64,000 nucleotides of DNA from Macrosoma leucophasiata (GCA_036365455.1 JAWQUS010000027.1:16046501-16110500); one strand, 5' to 3'. Shown: positions 35,726 to 48,164, counted from the stretch's first letter. Notes: generated by a model from the letters alone, not told the origin. Made by a program: numbers and translations.

Positions 35726-36352
35726 AGGAATGATTAGGCATATTATATCCAGATACGGATTAATAGTACATTGTGTCTGATTGTATTGTCATCGAAAACA
35801 CTATACACACTACACAGGGCCGTGCAAGGTTGTGCGTCGCGGTCAAGTGCGGCTTCTTGCCATGTATAAACCAGTGCTAGGGTTGCGCTACGTTATTATT
35901 AATTTATTTAAAGTGAAAATCCTAAGGCAAGGCAAGGCAATCCATAGGCAAGCTAGCAATAGTGCAGTAGTTTAGAGAAGCAATATAAACATTGGGGATG
36001 TTGCAAAGGTATGAAGTCGTTACTTTTTATCATTTCATATGAAAGCTTCTTGCAAAAGGAAAATAGGAAAATAAGATACAAAGATTATGAAAACTAAATC
36101 GTATAAGATAGAAAAAATTGAAAAGTGGCGGATAACTATAAAAAACAAGTTAATATAAAAAAAAAATACTTTAAGATTCTTGATACGATTACTTATTATA
36201 TACAATGTTTGTACAAAAATGCAGTATTGACGACGATATTTTTAAATGTTTTGACTTTATGATACAATTCACAGGTGACGTCATAATTGTCTTTTATATT
36301 ATTTTTTACAATAACACACGCTATTGAAATAATTTTTTCAAAGAAATATTTT

Positions 36353-36427
36353 GACTTCAGGCGAGACTCGAACTCGCGACCACTGGGAATCTAGTCCAGC
36401 CGCTCTTCCAACTGAGCTACCGAAGTC
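36353..36427 (-). pseudogene. tRNA-like sequence, probable tRNA pseudogene
   Basis: On the minus strand it folds as a cloverleaf: acceptor ACTTCGG/CTGAAGT (one G-U), D-stem GCTC/GAGC with A box TAGCTCAGTTGG, and T-arm GCGAG-TTCGAGT-CTCGC. The anticodon arm is irregular (a mismatch or a 9-nt loop around CTAGATT; one reading gives anticodon AGA), and there is no serine-type long variable arm. No T-run follows within 20 nt. Could be a real but odd tRNA. Confidence 0.5.
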
Positions 36428-37237
36428 CACGCCTGATTAGTCAAATTGTTCCTTCACATTTTATTGCATTGCTTTATGGCGGCAGTCGTCATAATGTTCA
36501 GTAATTTTATAACAGCCGTTTTGAGTCAGTTTCAAAACTTCCAACGTTTTTAATCGTCACATCTTAAAAACTATTAGTTATTGAGGAAGTAGATTTTTCA
36601 AAGACAATATTTATGTATTATTCCTATATTTTTGAATTACAGTAAATAAAAAATATTCAACATCCCTATTGGCGTTAACACTTTCGCGTGCTTTACTTCA
36701 CACATAGTGAATAATATAGGTACTTACTCGTATATATTGATAACTTGGTTTTTATTCTGAAATAAGGTTCCTGTGGAATGCCATGCGATGATTTGATGAG
36801 TTTCCACAGGTTACGCGAAAAGCGACCTACACGCGAGCGAAGCCGCGGGCAACAGCTAGTAACAAATAAATAACATATTGGCGTAAAATCTCGATAGGTA
36901 CCTACCGTTTTTCTGTAAGTAAATACAGAATTATTACGAATGAATTGCTCATATTTCACAATAATATTCTCTTTCATTCATTGTTTCGCTTGACAGCGTA
37001 ATCCCCAAGTCATTCCTAACCAATCACAGTATGAATCTTTATAGGAAATAGGCCACATTGTTAATATTATTATCGCATCTTTGTTGATTTTGTCTCTCAG
37101 TGGCTTATTTATTGGTAAAAGATACCTATGTCATGAGATATCGGGCTCTGTCTCAAATCGGGGGTAAGTACTTAAGTGATATTGGAAATTGAAAGAGTTT
37201 AGCAAAAACTCTGTGAATCGCAAAATTCTCTTTTTTT

Positions 37238-37450
37238 TTATGTAACGAAAGTGGCAAACAATCATACAGTTCACATTGATGTTAAGAGATGACTGCAGCC
37301 TAAAGACACCCTCACAAAGACCAGAGGTCAAAATGCAGATGCGTTACCACTTCTGAGACCTAAGGTGTTATGCCTCTGTGCCGAAAATTACAGGGCCGTA
37401 CATTACCACCTGACCGGAACACGATAGTGCTGAACACTAGATACCATTTA
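37238..37450 (+). repeat. family A repeat, 3'-truncated
   Basis: From TTTTATGTAACGAAAGTGGC to AGTGCTGAACACTA. The final AATGCGGTGGTGCC segment is missing. Confidence 0.65.
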
Positions 37451-37499
37451 AATTTTTCTCGTAGTGTCCGAGTAATCTGAAATACACTCGCCTCTTTTT

Positions 37500-38000
37500 G
37501 TGTTATGATGATAGGAAAGCAGCATGTAATTCACATTGGTATTTTGTAGACATCTGCGCAAAAACCTAAGGTCAATATGCAGATGTGCCATCCGCGAGTG
37601 CTAAGTTGTTTTGACGTTGTCATAGTTTTTTTTTTTTTTTAATCTCCTTTTAAAGAGCTTGGTCAAAGACCATGACGCTCTATACGTTCACATGAATTAC
37701 ATTCTTCATTTAAAAAAATAATTAAACAACATTAGCTCATTGACAATTGATATAGTTGCAACAGTATTCTGGCGTCATCCGTAGTAGAATCTGCCAGGAC
37801 ACTGTTGCAATGTCCTATTTCTAATGAAGCCCTGCGATGAGCCTCACCTCGAACACATTCAACCATAATATGGTATCCGTCTTTTGTTGTCATAGTTATT
37901 ATGGGGCCATACATTTCAAATTGTAATACTACCATTTTGCGGCAGATAGATAGGTAAGTAATGCGGTGGTGCCTTTGAATTCTGAACACTGGATCCAGTG
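37500..38000 (+). repeat. family A repeat split by a poly-A insertion
   Basis: Left part 37500-37627 (AAGCAGCATGTAATTCACAT onward) and right part 37898-38000 (ATTATGGGGCCATACA to GGTAATGCGGTGGTGCC). The two parts are contiguous in other copies, so the 258 bp between them are a later insertion. Confidence 0.7.
37616..37897 (-). mobile_element. 258-bp retroposed insert with 12-bp target duplications
   Basis: Insert 37628-37885 is flanked by GTTGTCATAGTT on both sides (37616-37627 and 37886-37897). On the minus strand it starts inside an open frame (DGYHIMVECVRGEAHRRAS onward, 50-odd residues ending YQLSMS and stop at 37732), has a short 3' region and ends in poly-A next to GGAGATT. Either a 5'-truncated LINE or a truncated retrocopy of a host mRNA; the source is not recognised. 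Confidence 0.75.
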
Positions 38001-39094
38001 TTCAGAATTCTATCTAATTCAATCTCTACAACTTATTTAATTTTTATTACACGGGTTAAAAAAAGATCGTAACTGAAGATTTGTAAGCATATTACGCAGG
38101 TACGGTACAGGTACGCATGAATTCGTACCCTTTACAGAAACTCACGTAGAGTTATATTAATTTGTATTTTGAGGAGCACTCCATCTAAGTGTAAAAAAAA
38201 AATATCAGACAAAACACAAATTATGAGCAGCCAATAAAAAACAAAGAATGAGTCAAGTAAATTCAATTAGTAGGTATTAATTGAAAATAAAAATAAGTAT
38301 AACGATAGTCGACAATTATTTTTACACCCTTGACCGCTGCCTTATCTAAATATAAATAAAAGCTTCCTTATTTTCGTTCCAAACGAAACAGAAACTCGAG
38401 GATTTACGACTCAAGTTTAAATGTCAACCTTTACACACAATTATTTGCATTTCCACCTTGGACCATTGAAAACAAACAAAATCCTTTGGTCCCCATTAGA
38501 TTGGTCGTGTATTTGTATGCTGAACGAGTAGGCTACGTCCTTTGAAGTTGAATTCAACATTCTATACGTTCCATAACATCGAGTGGTCATTAAATCAAGA
38601 TTAATTCGATGTAATTATGGATATAGATTATTCAAATTTTATAATTGTAATTGTAAAATTGCCCCACCAATTTTAATTTCAGAAAATATATGAAAATTGA
38701 CCGTACCCTTCCCTTTATCTTCAAAACAACTGGGTGTGAAATTTTGAAAAAAGAAACGGAGAAGCTTCTTTGAAAACTTTTTCACTCTCAATTGTAAGCA
38801 ACAATGTGCACGCGAATCCGGCTACCACTTGGCTGGTTTTCCTTCAATGGAAAATATACACAGTAGCCCCGGTGCGGTGTAGAGAAATATTATTACGTCC
38901 GCATCATATTCATAGGCATAACTCCTACAAAAATAATTTGCGGAACGTGTATGAATGTATGTATATCAGTTCATTCCCCCAGGGAAAAATACGCCTGAAG
39001 TTTTTGTAGACGCCTACGTGTGTCGAAAATGTTCCACATTCACACGAAAGCGCAGTGTTATCGTTGATGTTTCGCAACTAATCGCTTAAAATAA
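38001..39094. other. AT-rich intergenic, nothing recognised
   Basis: No supported gene or repeat family; ordinary AT-rich sequence up to the mariner terminus. Confidence 0.5.
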
Positions 39095-39275
39095 TAGGTT
39101 GGGGAAAAAGTCTTTTCGCATTATAGTATGTATGAACTTGTAATAAAATCTCTTTGGCTGTAGTATTTGTATCTGGCTGGTTTTAGTATCATTGAAAGTT
39201 AAAATTTTAAAGAACATAATTCCAAATTCAAATTAGGTAAATGTGTGATTTTCATTTGTTTTTCGTACTGTCAAA

Positions 39276-39615
39276 ATGAGTGAATCTAATGAAGAAATTC
39301 GATACATTTTAAAATTTTACTACAAAAAAGGTAAAAATGCAACGCAAGCCGCGAAAAAAATTTGCGATGTTTATGGACCTAGTGCAGTGTCTGTGAGAGT
39401 AGCACAAATTTGGTTTAAGCGTTTTCAATCCGGAAATTTTGATGTCAAAGATGCACCTCGCTCTGGTCGCCCTATTACGGATAAAATGGATGCCATTTTT
39501 GAAAAAGTGGAGTAAGATCGACATATCAGTAGTTACGACGTAGCTGAAGAATTGAGAATTAATCACAAAACAATTATGGCGCATTTGAAAAAAGCTGGGT
39601 ACAAAAAAAAAGATC
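39276..39615 (+). pseudogene. mariner transposase, N-terminal part
   Basis: Begins MSESNEEIRYILKFYYKKG. The paired helix-turn-helix DNA-binding region includes VRVAQIWFKRFQSGNFD, followed by the APRSGRP linker (residues about 62-68). A nonsense TAA at 39513-39515 interrupts EKVE-DRHISSYDVAEEL; the frame then continues to the LINE target site at GYKKK. Not functional. Confidence 0.88.
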
Positions 39616-39787
39616 ATCAGTCGTGAGCGAGCGAAGTGCGCACGCGTCAGTTGTAGTTGCGTTCGTGATATTGTTATCGCAAGTTTTCGATCTACCTTCA
39701 ATATGTAGGATGATAATTCTGTAGAGCGAAGTGATAAAAGTGATACGGATATTATAAAGGATTGTGAACGTCAGTTAAATCATATAC

Positions 39788-41200
39788 TTGAGAGGCGAGT
39801 CAGCCAAATTTCGGAGTGTGACTTCTCAGGAGTCTGAACCGAGATTGGAGAAAAGGAAAGAACGAGAAGAAGATACGAATAGTGAAGAAGGTTTTGTAGA
39901 AGTTATAAGAAGGAGGAAGCGTTTACTAAGGAGTGATTCTACACAACAGCAATTCGATAACGACAATGAAATAATGTCAGAAGAGATTGAGTCCAAGTTT
40001 TGCGTTACATCTAATAAAGAATTGCCAAAACAAATGGCTATGGCTAAGTTATTGAGGAATGAAAATATTCTTAATATTAATAAAATTAAGTAAAAATCTT
40101 CTTACAAAATCTTAATCTCGTTTCAAAATGATGGTGATGCAATGAGATTGGTTGAAAATGAAATTTTTAGGAAACTGTAGTATATTTGCCGAAAAACTTA
40201 CGAAAATACTTTGTCGTATGGTCTGATAAGGGGGGTGGATTTAGAATTGACTGAACAAGAAATATCGACAATTTTAAAAAGTGAGATCAAAATTATGCAG
40301 ATAAAAAGGCTCAAACGTTTAGACTCATATGGCAAGTGGGTTGAAAGTGAAAGTGTGAGGATAGGCTTTGAAGGTACATTATTACCACGTTTTGTCACGG
40401 CTTATGAATGCAGGTTCAGTGTAGAAAATTATGTATTTCCAGTCACTCAATGCTCTGGCTGTTGGAAGTTTGGACATACCGGGAAAGTGTGCCCATCAAA
40501 GAAAATCTTATGTCCAAAATGTGGTAGCTCAGAACATAATAATTTGGACCTAAAAACATTCAAATGTCTCAATTGTAAAGGCCTTCACTTTGTTCTTGAT
40601 AGATCTTGTCCAATGTACCGTAAAGAGAGAGAAGAACGTAAACTTATGAGTAAAGAAAATATACCCTACCGTAAAGCACTTCAGATTATAATAGGAGTAA
40701 ATCAGCAGAAAACTATCGAGGTTACAGCTCAATCCTCAGAAACTAGAGTTACTACGTTAAACAGTGAAATTGGCCGCCCAACTTCTAGTCACGTGGTTTC
40801 AAATGCCGTTATGCACAAAGAACTAGGTACTGAGAGAAATAACAAGGAAAACATAGCTCAGACGAATTTTAGAAAGAGTAATAAAAAGAGAGAAAAGGCA
40901 AACAAAAAAGATATGGAGAATATGGAAAGAGGAGTAATGGAGTGTGAAGAAACTGAAGAAGAAAAGAAAGAACAGAAAAGCGTAACAGATAATGAGGAAT
41001 GCACGAAAGAAAGATTTGAGCTTAGAAAATTGATGTCAAAGATTTACTCTATCTGGTTATCCAGGAAGTCATTTGAAGAAAAAAATAGTGCAGTGTTGTT
41101 GGTAATATTTAAAGAAATAAAAGTGTTTGTGAGTCGTGTAATATCAGGCCGGAAAATTTTTGAGACAATTATAGACTGTTTTAATATCAATAATGGCTAG
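39788..41200 (+). pseudogene. LINE ORF1 (gag-like, CCHC zinc knuckles), broken
   Basis: One reading frame interrupted by TAA at 40091-40093 and TAG at about 40181. A basic, charged N-terminal part is followed by a long intact part (40211 on). Around 40451 it has CSGCWKFGHTGKVC (CX2CX4HX4C), then two looser knuckles, CPKCGSSEH and CLNCKGLH. The C-terminal third is Lys/Glu-rich. It is presumed to bind the element RNA. Its stop (41198-41200) overlaps the ORF2 start at 41193 by eight bases. Confidence 0.85.
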
Positions 41201-42480
41201 TAAAAACTCTAGTAACATTTCTGTGAAAATAGTGCAATGGAATGCATAAAGCTTAAAGCCTAAGTTGGTAAGTTTTGGAGAGCTTCTGATCAAAGAAAAA
41301 AATCATGTAGCTATATTGAGTGAAACTTGGTTGGACTGTGAGGATATTATAAATATACGTAATTATAATATTTATAGGAAAGATAGACATGATTCTTATG
41401 GCGGGGTGGCAATTATTGTGCATAAATCTATTCTAACTGAATCAAAAGCAGTTAATTTACAACAATAGGGTATAGAGATAGTTCATGTGAAGTTACATAA
41501 TTGTCATAATTTAAAAAATATAATATCAATATACTATCCATCTTCCGTTAGGACACAGGCAGCAGATTGGGATGAATTGTTCACACTATTTCCAAATAAA
41601 ACCTTTATAGCGAGTGACTTTAATGGCCATCACGGGAACTGGTCATCTAGGGCAGATACAAGAGGAGCGCAAATCTCCGACTCATCACTGGAACACGGCT
41701 ATGTCTGTCTTAACAATGGAGCAGCAACTAGAGTTAAGCTAGTTGATGGTATTCTACAGCAGACGTCTCCAGATACTTTTTTCATATCTGGCGACATCGC
41801 TGTGTATTTCGACTGGCAGGTTATGAATGAAAATATTGGCAGTGACCATTTAATCGTTAAGGTAACAACACAGATTCCCAAAACTCACAATATATTGCGT
41901 AGACGTAATTTTAAAAAGATCAACTGGACAGAATTTCGTGGGGCTCTGCTGGGATCTTTTGGTGAGAATAAGGTAGGCAATATAAATTTATTTGACGCGT
42001 CGCGTATACAAGAAATGTATAACTATTTAATATCTCAACTCAAATTAGCCGCGGATATCAGCATTCCTGTAATTAAATTTTGTACTGACCCTACATCAAA
42101 ATTTAGGCCTCAGAGTTATTGGAATCAACAATTGTCATTGGCAGTAGCGCAAAGAAAATTGGCACTCGGTATGTTTCGACGTAATCCTACGCCTGATAAT
42201 TTAACTGTTTTGGAGGTGAAAACGCCAGAAACATACAAATTAATTAGAGAAGCCAAATGATCTGACTGGCATGACTTTTGTAACTAATTGGATGAAAAAA
42301 CTTCTGCATCTGAAGTATGGCAGCGTTTGCAATGGACGAAAGGTATAAATAAACGCAGAAATTTTATTCCGTTCGATAGGCAGGCAAAATTATTATCGTC
42401 CCTGGCCCCAGACTATGCCATAAGTAAATCTCCATACTTCATTTCTAAAAATGACACATTAGAAGCAGACTAGAAAATTG
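41193..42480 (+). pseudogene. LINE ORF2, apurinic-type endonuclease and linker, broken
   Basis: Starts ATGGCTAG at 41193, with KIVQWNA near residue 12, then an in-frame TAA. Further motifs are ILSETWLD, RKDRHDSYGGVAIIV, a TAG at 41466, IASDFNGHHGNW and GSDHLIV, the ordered motifs of the APE-type endonuclease. The linker is open to 42260, stops, and resumes in the same frame with QRLQWTKG. A frameshift lies near 42475, where the RT begins. Confidence 0.85.
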
Positions 42481-42481
42481 C

Positions 42482-44657
42482 TTGAAAAAGAAGGACACTG
42501 CACCTGGAAAGGATGAAGTCACATATAGTATGATACATAATCTTCCTGAAGAGGCTAAAAGATATTTACTTAAAATTTATAACCTTATTTTTCAATCTGG
42601 CTCGATTCCATCTCAATGGCGGGATGTAGTCATATTACCCATACCAAAGATCTCTGACTCTAATGCAACCGATCCTAAACTTAGACCTATCTCTTTGATG
42701 TCATGTCTATGTAAAGTTTTCCATAATATGATGTTAAAACGATTAGAATGGTATGTGGAGAAACAACGAATATTTTCCGATTACACGATCGGTTTCAGGA
42801 AATCGCAGTCGTGTTTGGACTGTTTAACTCGTCTAGTGACGTACATTCAAATTGGGTTCACGCAAAATAAACCGACACTGGCTTGTTTTATAGATATTGA
42901 TAACGCCTACAATAATGTATCAGTTGAAAGTGTCATAAATGTTTCAGACGAACTGCAGGTCGGTAAAAGATACTGTCAATATCTTTGGTCGTTTTTAAGT
43001 GAAAGGTATTTGCAAGTACAGTCTGAAGATGGATATAAAACTGTCACTAGACGAACAAGTAAGGGTTTGGCACAAGGAGATCCAATATCACAAAATATGT
43101 CGATTTCTATCACAGGATGTTTGCATTACTCAGTATGCCGACGATTTCGTTTTCTACGTAGGCGATAAAAATATTGAAATATGTGAATTGCGTATTAAAA
43201 TTGCATTAGACTCTGTTATACAGGTTTTGGATAATTTAGGCCTGCAGTTATCTTTAAACAAAACTAAATTATGTCTGTTTAGTCGTGGACAAAGACGAAT
43301 CTTACCATGCGTAACTATCGATGGAGTATCTCTTAGACCATCAAATTGTGTCAAGTACCTTGGTATATGGCTAGATAGAAGTCTCTTGTGGCGCAAACGT
43401 ATAAATGAGATTACTGAAAAGTGTACTAAGTTTCTTAGTTTACTCAAAATGTTATCTGGATCGTCTTGGGATGTACATCCAAAAAATATTCGTCGCCTAT
43501 ACATAGCATTAATTCGAAACAGGATGGACTATGGATGCTTTTTATTTGATAACAGTGCCAAATGTAATTTATCGAAATTGGATAAAATTCAAAATATTGC
43601 ATTTAGAATCATCGGGGGTTTTATCAGAAGCTCTCCAATACACGTAATGGAATCGGAACTTTGTGTACCTCCACTATCAATAAGGAGAAAATATCTCGGA
43701 TATAAATATATTTTAAAAGCGCGCTCTTGGACTAATAATGTTACAACTGATTTAGTTCAACAGATGAGTGTAAATAGCTTAACTAGATATTGGCAAAACA
43801 AAAAGAAACCGCTTTTGGTAGACGTATTTAACAAAACAAAAGACCTTGTGATTTATTCCTCTCTTATCTTAGATCTATTTAAGGCAGATGTGTGGCTCTC
43901 TCAGTTAGACATAAAAAATATAGCTATTAGTAAATTAGATTGTTTAAAAAAATCTCAAAACTGTTATACGACTGATTTAATGAAGTGTGATGTTATTGCA
44001 GAACTTCGGACAAAATACTGCGATTGGCATATGATTTTCACAGATGGATCAAAAAGCAAAGAGAAACAAGGAGCGGCGTATTTAGACCCGTTGTTAAGAA
44101 AGCATGATTGTTATAGAGTTATAAGCAAGGTTTGCATTATGACGCTGGAACTCATTGCTATTTCTAAAGCACTATTATATGCTGAAGGTCTTCATCAGGA
44201 CAAAATCGTTATTTGCTCTGATAGTAAAAGTGCAATACAACATTTGGCTCGATGCACCTCTGGACACAGAGGCGTACCGACAGCCTTCGATGTACTTGCA
44301 CAGATCCTACAATTTGAGTCGCGAAATGTAAAAGTGAAATTGCAATGGGTTCCGGCGCATATTGGCCTATGGGGCAACGAGGAGGCTGACAAATTAGTAA
44401 ATGCTGCCTGCATAAATGGAATAGAATTTAATGTAGATCCGTGCTACTGTGAGGCTTTACCTGAGGTCAAAGTGGCTTGTCAAATGCAGTGGAAAGAATA
44501 CTTTAATGAACGATCAAAGAAAAAAGGGATATGGTACAAAACCATCGTATGTGAGCCTCCTCCTATACCATGGTTTATTAATAGTAAATTAGGGAGGAAT
44601 AATTTAAAATTAATACTAAGGGTAAGGTCCGGTCATATTCCATCAGGAAAGTTTTAG
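42482..44657 (+). pseudogene. LINE ORF2, reverse transcriptase and RNase H, broken
   Basis: The RT core includes APGKDEVTY, LRPISLMSCLCKVF, GFRKSQSCLD, ACFIDIDNAY and GLAQGDPIS. A frameshift near 43090-43120 moves the frame, which continues with TQYADDFVFYVG (catalytic YADD about 43136) and KYLGIWLDRSLLW. RNase H follows: FTDGSKSKEKQG, LELIAISKALLYA, CSDSKSAIQHL, VPAHIGLWGNEEAD. The end (RVRSGHIPSGKF then stop at 44655) lacks the usual Cys/His tail and may be deleted. Confidence 0.88.
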
Positions 44658-44822
44658 TCTATTGGAATGTCGCCAGGAAACTACACAATTGCATACCTAT
44701 TGATTGTTCTTTTGATTTTTAGTATGTAAATGTGTGTTTTGTATACATTTTGATACAATGGGATTGTCGTGTCAAATTGACAAAAATCCCCAAATTAATA
44801 AAGATAATAAAAAAAAAAGATC

Positions 44823-45503
44823 GATATTTGGGTACCTCACGAGCTCACTGAAAGAAACCTAATGAACCGTGTACTCATTTGTGATTCTTTATTACGACGT
44901 AATGAAACCGAATCACTTTTGAAGAAGCTGATAACTGGTGATGAAAAGTGGATCACGTACGACAAGAACGTGCAAAAAAGGTCGTGGTCAAAGGCCGGTC
45001 AGGCTTTACAGACTGTGGCGAAACCCGGGTTAACTCGCAATAAGGTGATGTTGTGTGTGTGATGGGATTGGAAGGGCATTATTCATTATGAGCTATTACC
45101 ACCAGGCAGGACTATCGGTTCTGAATTCTACTGCGAACAACTGATGAGATTAAAGCAAGAAGTTGAGAGAAAGCGGCCGGAATTGATCAACAGAAGGAGT
45201 GTGGTGTTTCATCATGATAACGCTAGATCTCACACATCTATAACCACTCAGCAAAAATTAAGAGAGTTTGGCTGGGAGGTGTTAATGCCGTATAGTCCTG
45301 ACCTTGCACCTTCAGATTTCCACCTGTTTCGGTCTCTTCAGAATTCTTTATGCAATGTTAGGTTAACATCACGAGAGGACTGCCAAATCCACTTGTCGCG
45401 GTATTTTGATGAGAAGTCCCAAAATTTTTATAGCAATGGGATCATGTCCCTACCTACAAGATGGCCAAAGGTTATCGAACAAAATGGTACATACATACTT
45501 TAG
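44823..45503 (+). pseudogene. mariner transposase, C-terminal catalytic part
   Basis: Resumes in DIWVPHELTERNLMNR. TGDEKWITYD carries the first catalytic Asp. TGA at 45060-45062 replaces the Trp codon before WDW. The second Asp is in HHDNARSH (45216-45218). YSPDLAPSDFHLF (about 45292-45330) holds the last Asp of the D,D34D triad. It ends at 45503 in normal position. Apart from the two stops and the LINE the gene is well preserved, so the element is not very old. Confidence 0.88.
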
Positions 45504-46261
45504 TTAAATTTAAATAAACTGTATTAAAAAATGTTTTGAATTATCTTAAAAAATGCGAAGAAACTTTTTCCCCAACCTTATATGTATTGCGATATGTTTT
45601 ATTGGTGTTTTTGTTCGTTTAGTGAATCATTTCAAGATTTGTTGTTATCTGTGTTTGCATTGACATAAAACATGTTTATAATCATGTTTGTATAGATATA
45701 GATTTGCATAAGTTGACGTTTACATAGTGTCACAATTTCCGAAACTTGTTAAAAGTCGTGTTTTAATTGTTTTCCAAGAGAGGTAAACACAAAACATGAA
45801 GTGGACAAGATCCGATAACCCGAGTGTAAATCTGACACCCAAATCAAACAACATACAACTTGTTGTTGTTGTTGTAAATAATACTTATTGCAATTTACGT
45901 CTTTTGAATTGATTCTGCGATATGTGTCTTGCTTTAACATGTTTCATGACAATGCAAACACGATACGATACATTGTCAGGAAACAAAGATTTTAACATGT
46001 TTTTATGTTAATGTTTTATCAGTGCAAACCCACGGTTAGAGTGTTTTATATGTATTCTTTTTACTGGGTAAGAGTACCTATCAGCGTAATAGCGATAACA
46101 CCGATTTATTTACATCACATAGTCATTGAAGTGACTGTATTATCCTGTCTGTAGTGTATCTAAATGCAAGTGCTAGTTGTTAACAACTGGTTTTTTCACA
46201 CAGGAAAATAGTAACGACTTAGCGAGCAACGTAAACATTCAATAGCTTTCTTTGATTATTT

Positions 46262-46575
46262 TGTATGTAACGAAGGTGGCAAACAAGCATGCAGTTCACA
46301 TTGATATTAAGTGATGAATGCAGCCTATAGAAATTTACATAAACACTAGAGGTCTAAATGCAGATGCGTTGCAACCGCTGAGACCTAAGTCCTAAGTTGC
46401 GTCTGTGTGAAAGTTCTTACGGGACCATACATTACCATCTAACCGGAACACTATTGTGCTGAACACGAAATAGATAAAGTGCTGAAAACCACCATTTGGA
46501 AGCAGACATATAAGGTGTGTGTGGAGATGTTTACGCCCTGTAGTCACTAAACTAGAACTCTACCACCAGTACAAA
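46262..46575 (+). repeat. family A repeat, diverged full-length copy
   Basis: TTGTATGTAACGAAGGTGGC to AACTCTACCACCAGTACAAA. It has a small internal duplication around GTGCTGAACAC. It lies directly left of a complete family E element. Confidence 0.65.
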
Positions 46576-46590
46576 TACGTAAGGACCGTA

Positions 46591-46832
46591 CTCAACAATT
46601 AATATTGCACATCGAGTCTACGAAAGAGACGATCGGCTCGTTTCGACTTCGTAGAGCGTTATCTCTGCTGCACACTGCCTACGTAAGCAATGACAGTCCG
46701 GTATTGGTTAAAACTTGATCAAAATGGTCGACAAACGTCAAAAAGGTACGGTGCGAAAGAGATAACGCTCTACAGACCCGAAATAGGCCGAAATCGCCTT
46801 CCTAAGCTCGATGTGCATTGTTTATTGTTGAG
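46591..46832. mobile_element. family E MITE, complete copy (242 bp)
   Basis: Termini CTCAACAATTAATATTGCAC (left) and GTGCATTGTTTATTGTTGAG (right), both continuing into ATCGAG/CTCGAT. Internally it repeats AGAGCGTTATCTCT and AGAGATAACGCTCTAC inverted. Truncated relatives at 5127 and 11249. No clear target duplication, so superfamily unassigned. Confidence 0.7.
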
Positions 46833-48164
46833 CACTCTATTAGAGTGTTGGTGATACTCGGAAAAATGACTAGAGGGTCATACTGAGATCGAAACGAAAG
46901 ACCGCTAGTGTGACCATAATAACAATTCGTATAAATATCCATTATCTAGAAGCTGTATTACTTTCCTACCATCAATGTTAGCTGTTGACAGACGTCCTTG
47001 TTTGCCAATTTGAAGAGAAAATGTAGGTAAGTTGTAATGATAGATTAAGTATAATGCGTTATTGATTTGTTTACATTAGGGGCTCATAAATAAAAAGTAG
47101 GTGTAAAGGAATTAGGTAATAAACAGACCACGTAATAGCATCGGAGGGTCGGCCGCCCGATGCGGCGTGAATAACAAAAAACGTTTAAAGGAAACAAATA
47201 TACGTACAGACCTCGACCTCTTTGCATGTTACGACATATAACTTTAACTAATACCGATCAATAACATAAAAGGAATTTCACGCTTGTGTTCCCGAAGGGC
47301 AGCTGTACCTAAATACATGCATAATTGGATTGTAAACAGTACCTGTAGGGACAATGTAGTATTATTACATATTCTCTGCTTATGCCGATAGTGCTTGTCT
47401 ATCGCTTGTTTTGAGCTCTTGCTTGCACGGTCGGCTAAGGCGGAACGTGACACTTTTTCGTGCGAGCAACCAGCGTCCATCGATTTACAAGACGTTATCA
47501 TATGCAAAAATTGTCACGGAGGTAAGGTGGTAGGTAATAAATTACCAAGAACGGAGAATCATTATATTAATTGTTTATGTATATTTTAGACCGACTCTAC
47601 ATTTTTAATTTCAAAACAATCAATCTCGAAATTGTTTGTCGGATCGAAAGCATCCCTAGAACTGGTAGTCTGTAAAGGAAGTAAATCTGTCTCAAGAAAG
47701 GCTATAAATTAGCTAGGAGTAGGTTGGGGCTCGGCTGACAAATGCTAACTTGGCTATATAGCTTTATATATATATTTTTGTCTTTTTTGTATAGCCTGTT
47801 TAATACTGATATCACTCTGACTATCGCCTGCATGCTGATTACTAAAGTAATAAAGACAGTCAGATTATCAGTAGGTATTGCTCCCATAGATAGTTTCAAA
47901 AAAATCAAAGGCGTAAGCGAAGATAAAACCTATTACATAAGTTAGGTTAGTTGTTGTTGAGCCACTGGCGCTTGGCGTTAGGGTGACAACGCTGTGAGAT
48001 TAGGACAAACAAAAAAAGATATCATTACGAAATCTTAGCGCATTTGAATATATACAACACAATACGTTACGTCACAACATATATACGATCGAATTGAAAT
48101 ATCCTTTTTAAGTTGGTTAAAAGAAGTTAGGTAAGAATATTTTCCTCGAGAATTTTTTTTTTGG

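Larger units (their letters stand above)
39603..44822 (+). mobile_element. non-LTR retrotransposon (I-like LINE with RNase H), 5.2 kb, defective
   Basis: Element 39616-44809 is flanked by the direct repeat AAAAAAAAAGATC (39603-39615, 44810-44822). It has a short 5' UTR beginning ATCAGTCGTGAG, ORF1 with zinc knuckles, and ORF2 with endonuclease, reverse transcriptase (YADD) and RNase H, ending in an A-rich tail. RNase H plus a CCHC gag points to the I/Jockey side of LINEs; clade unproven. Several stops and frameshifts make it inactive, but its length is near complete. Confidence 0.88.
39096..45578 (+). mobile_element. mariner transposon (cecropia-like), interrupted by a LINE
   Basis: The termini AGGTTGGGGAAAAAGT (39096 on) and ACTTTTTCCCCAACCT (to 45578) are inverted repeats; a TA follows the right end. 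Without the LINE the element would be about 1.3 kb, the usual mariner size. It carries one transposase frame, split at 39616-44822. Sequence suggests the cecropia branch close to Hsmar1 (inference). It is disabled by two nonsense codons and the insertion. Confidence 0.88.

Noticed and set aside
39309..39701. 130-codon minus-strand open frame
   Set aside because: Antisense shadow of the mariner transposase.
43154..43504. 116-codon minus-strand open frame
   Set aside because: Antisense of the LINE reverse transcriptase.
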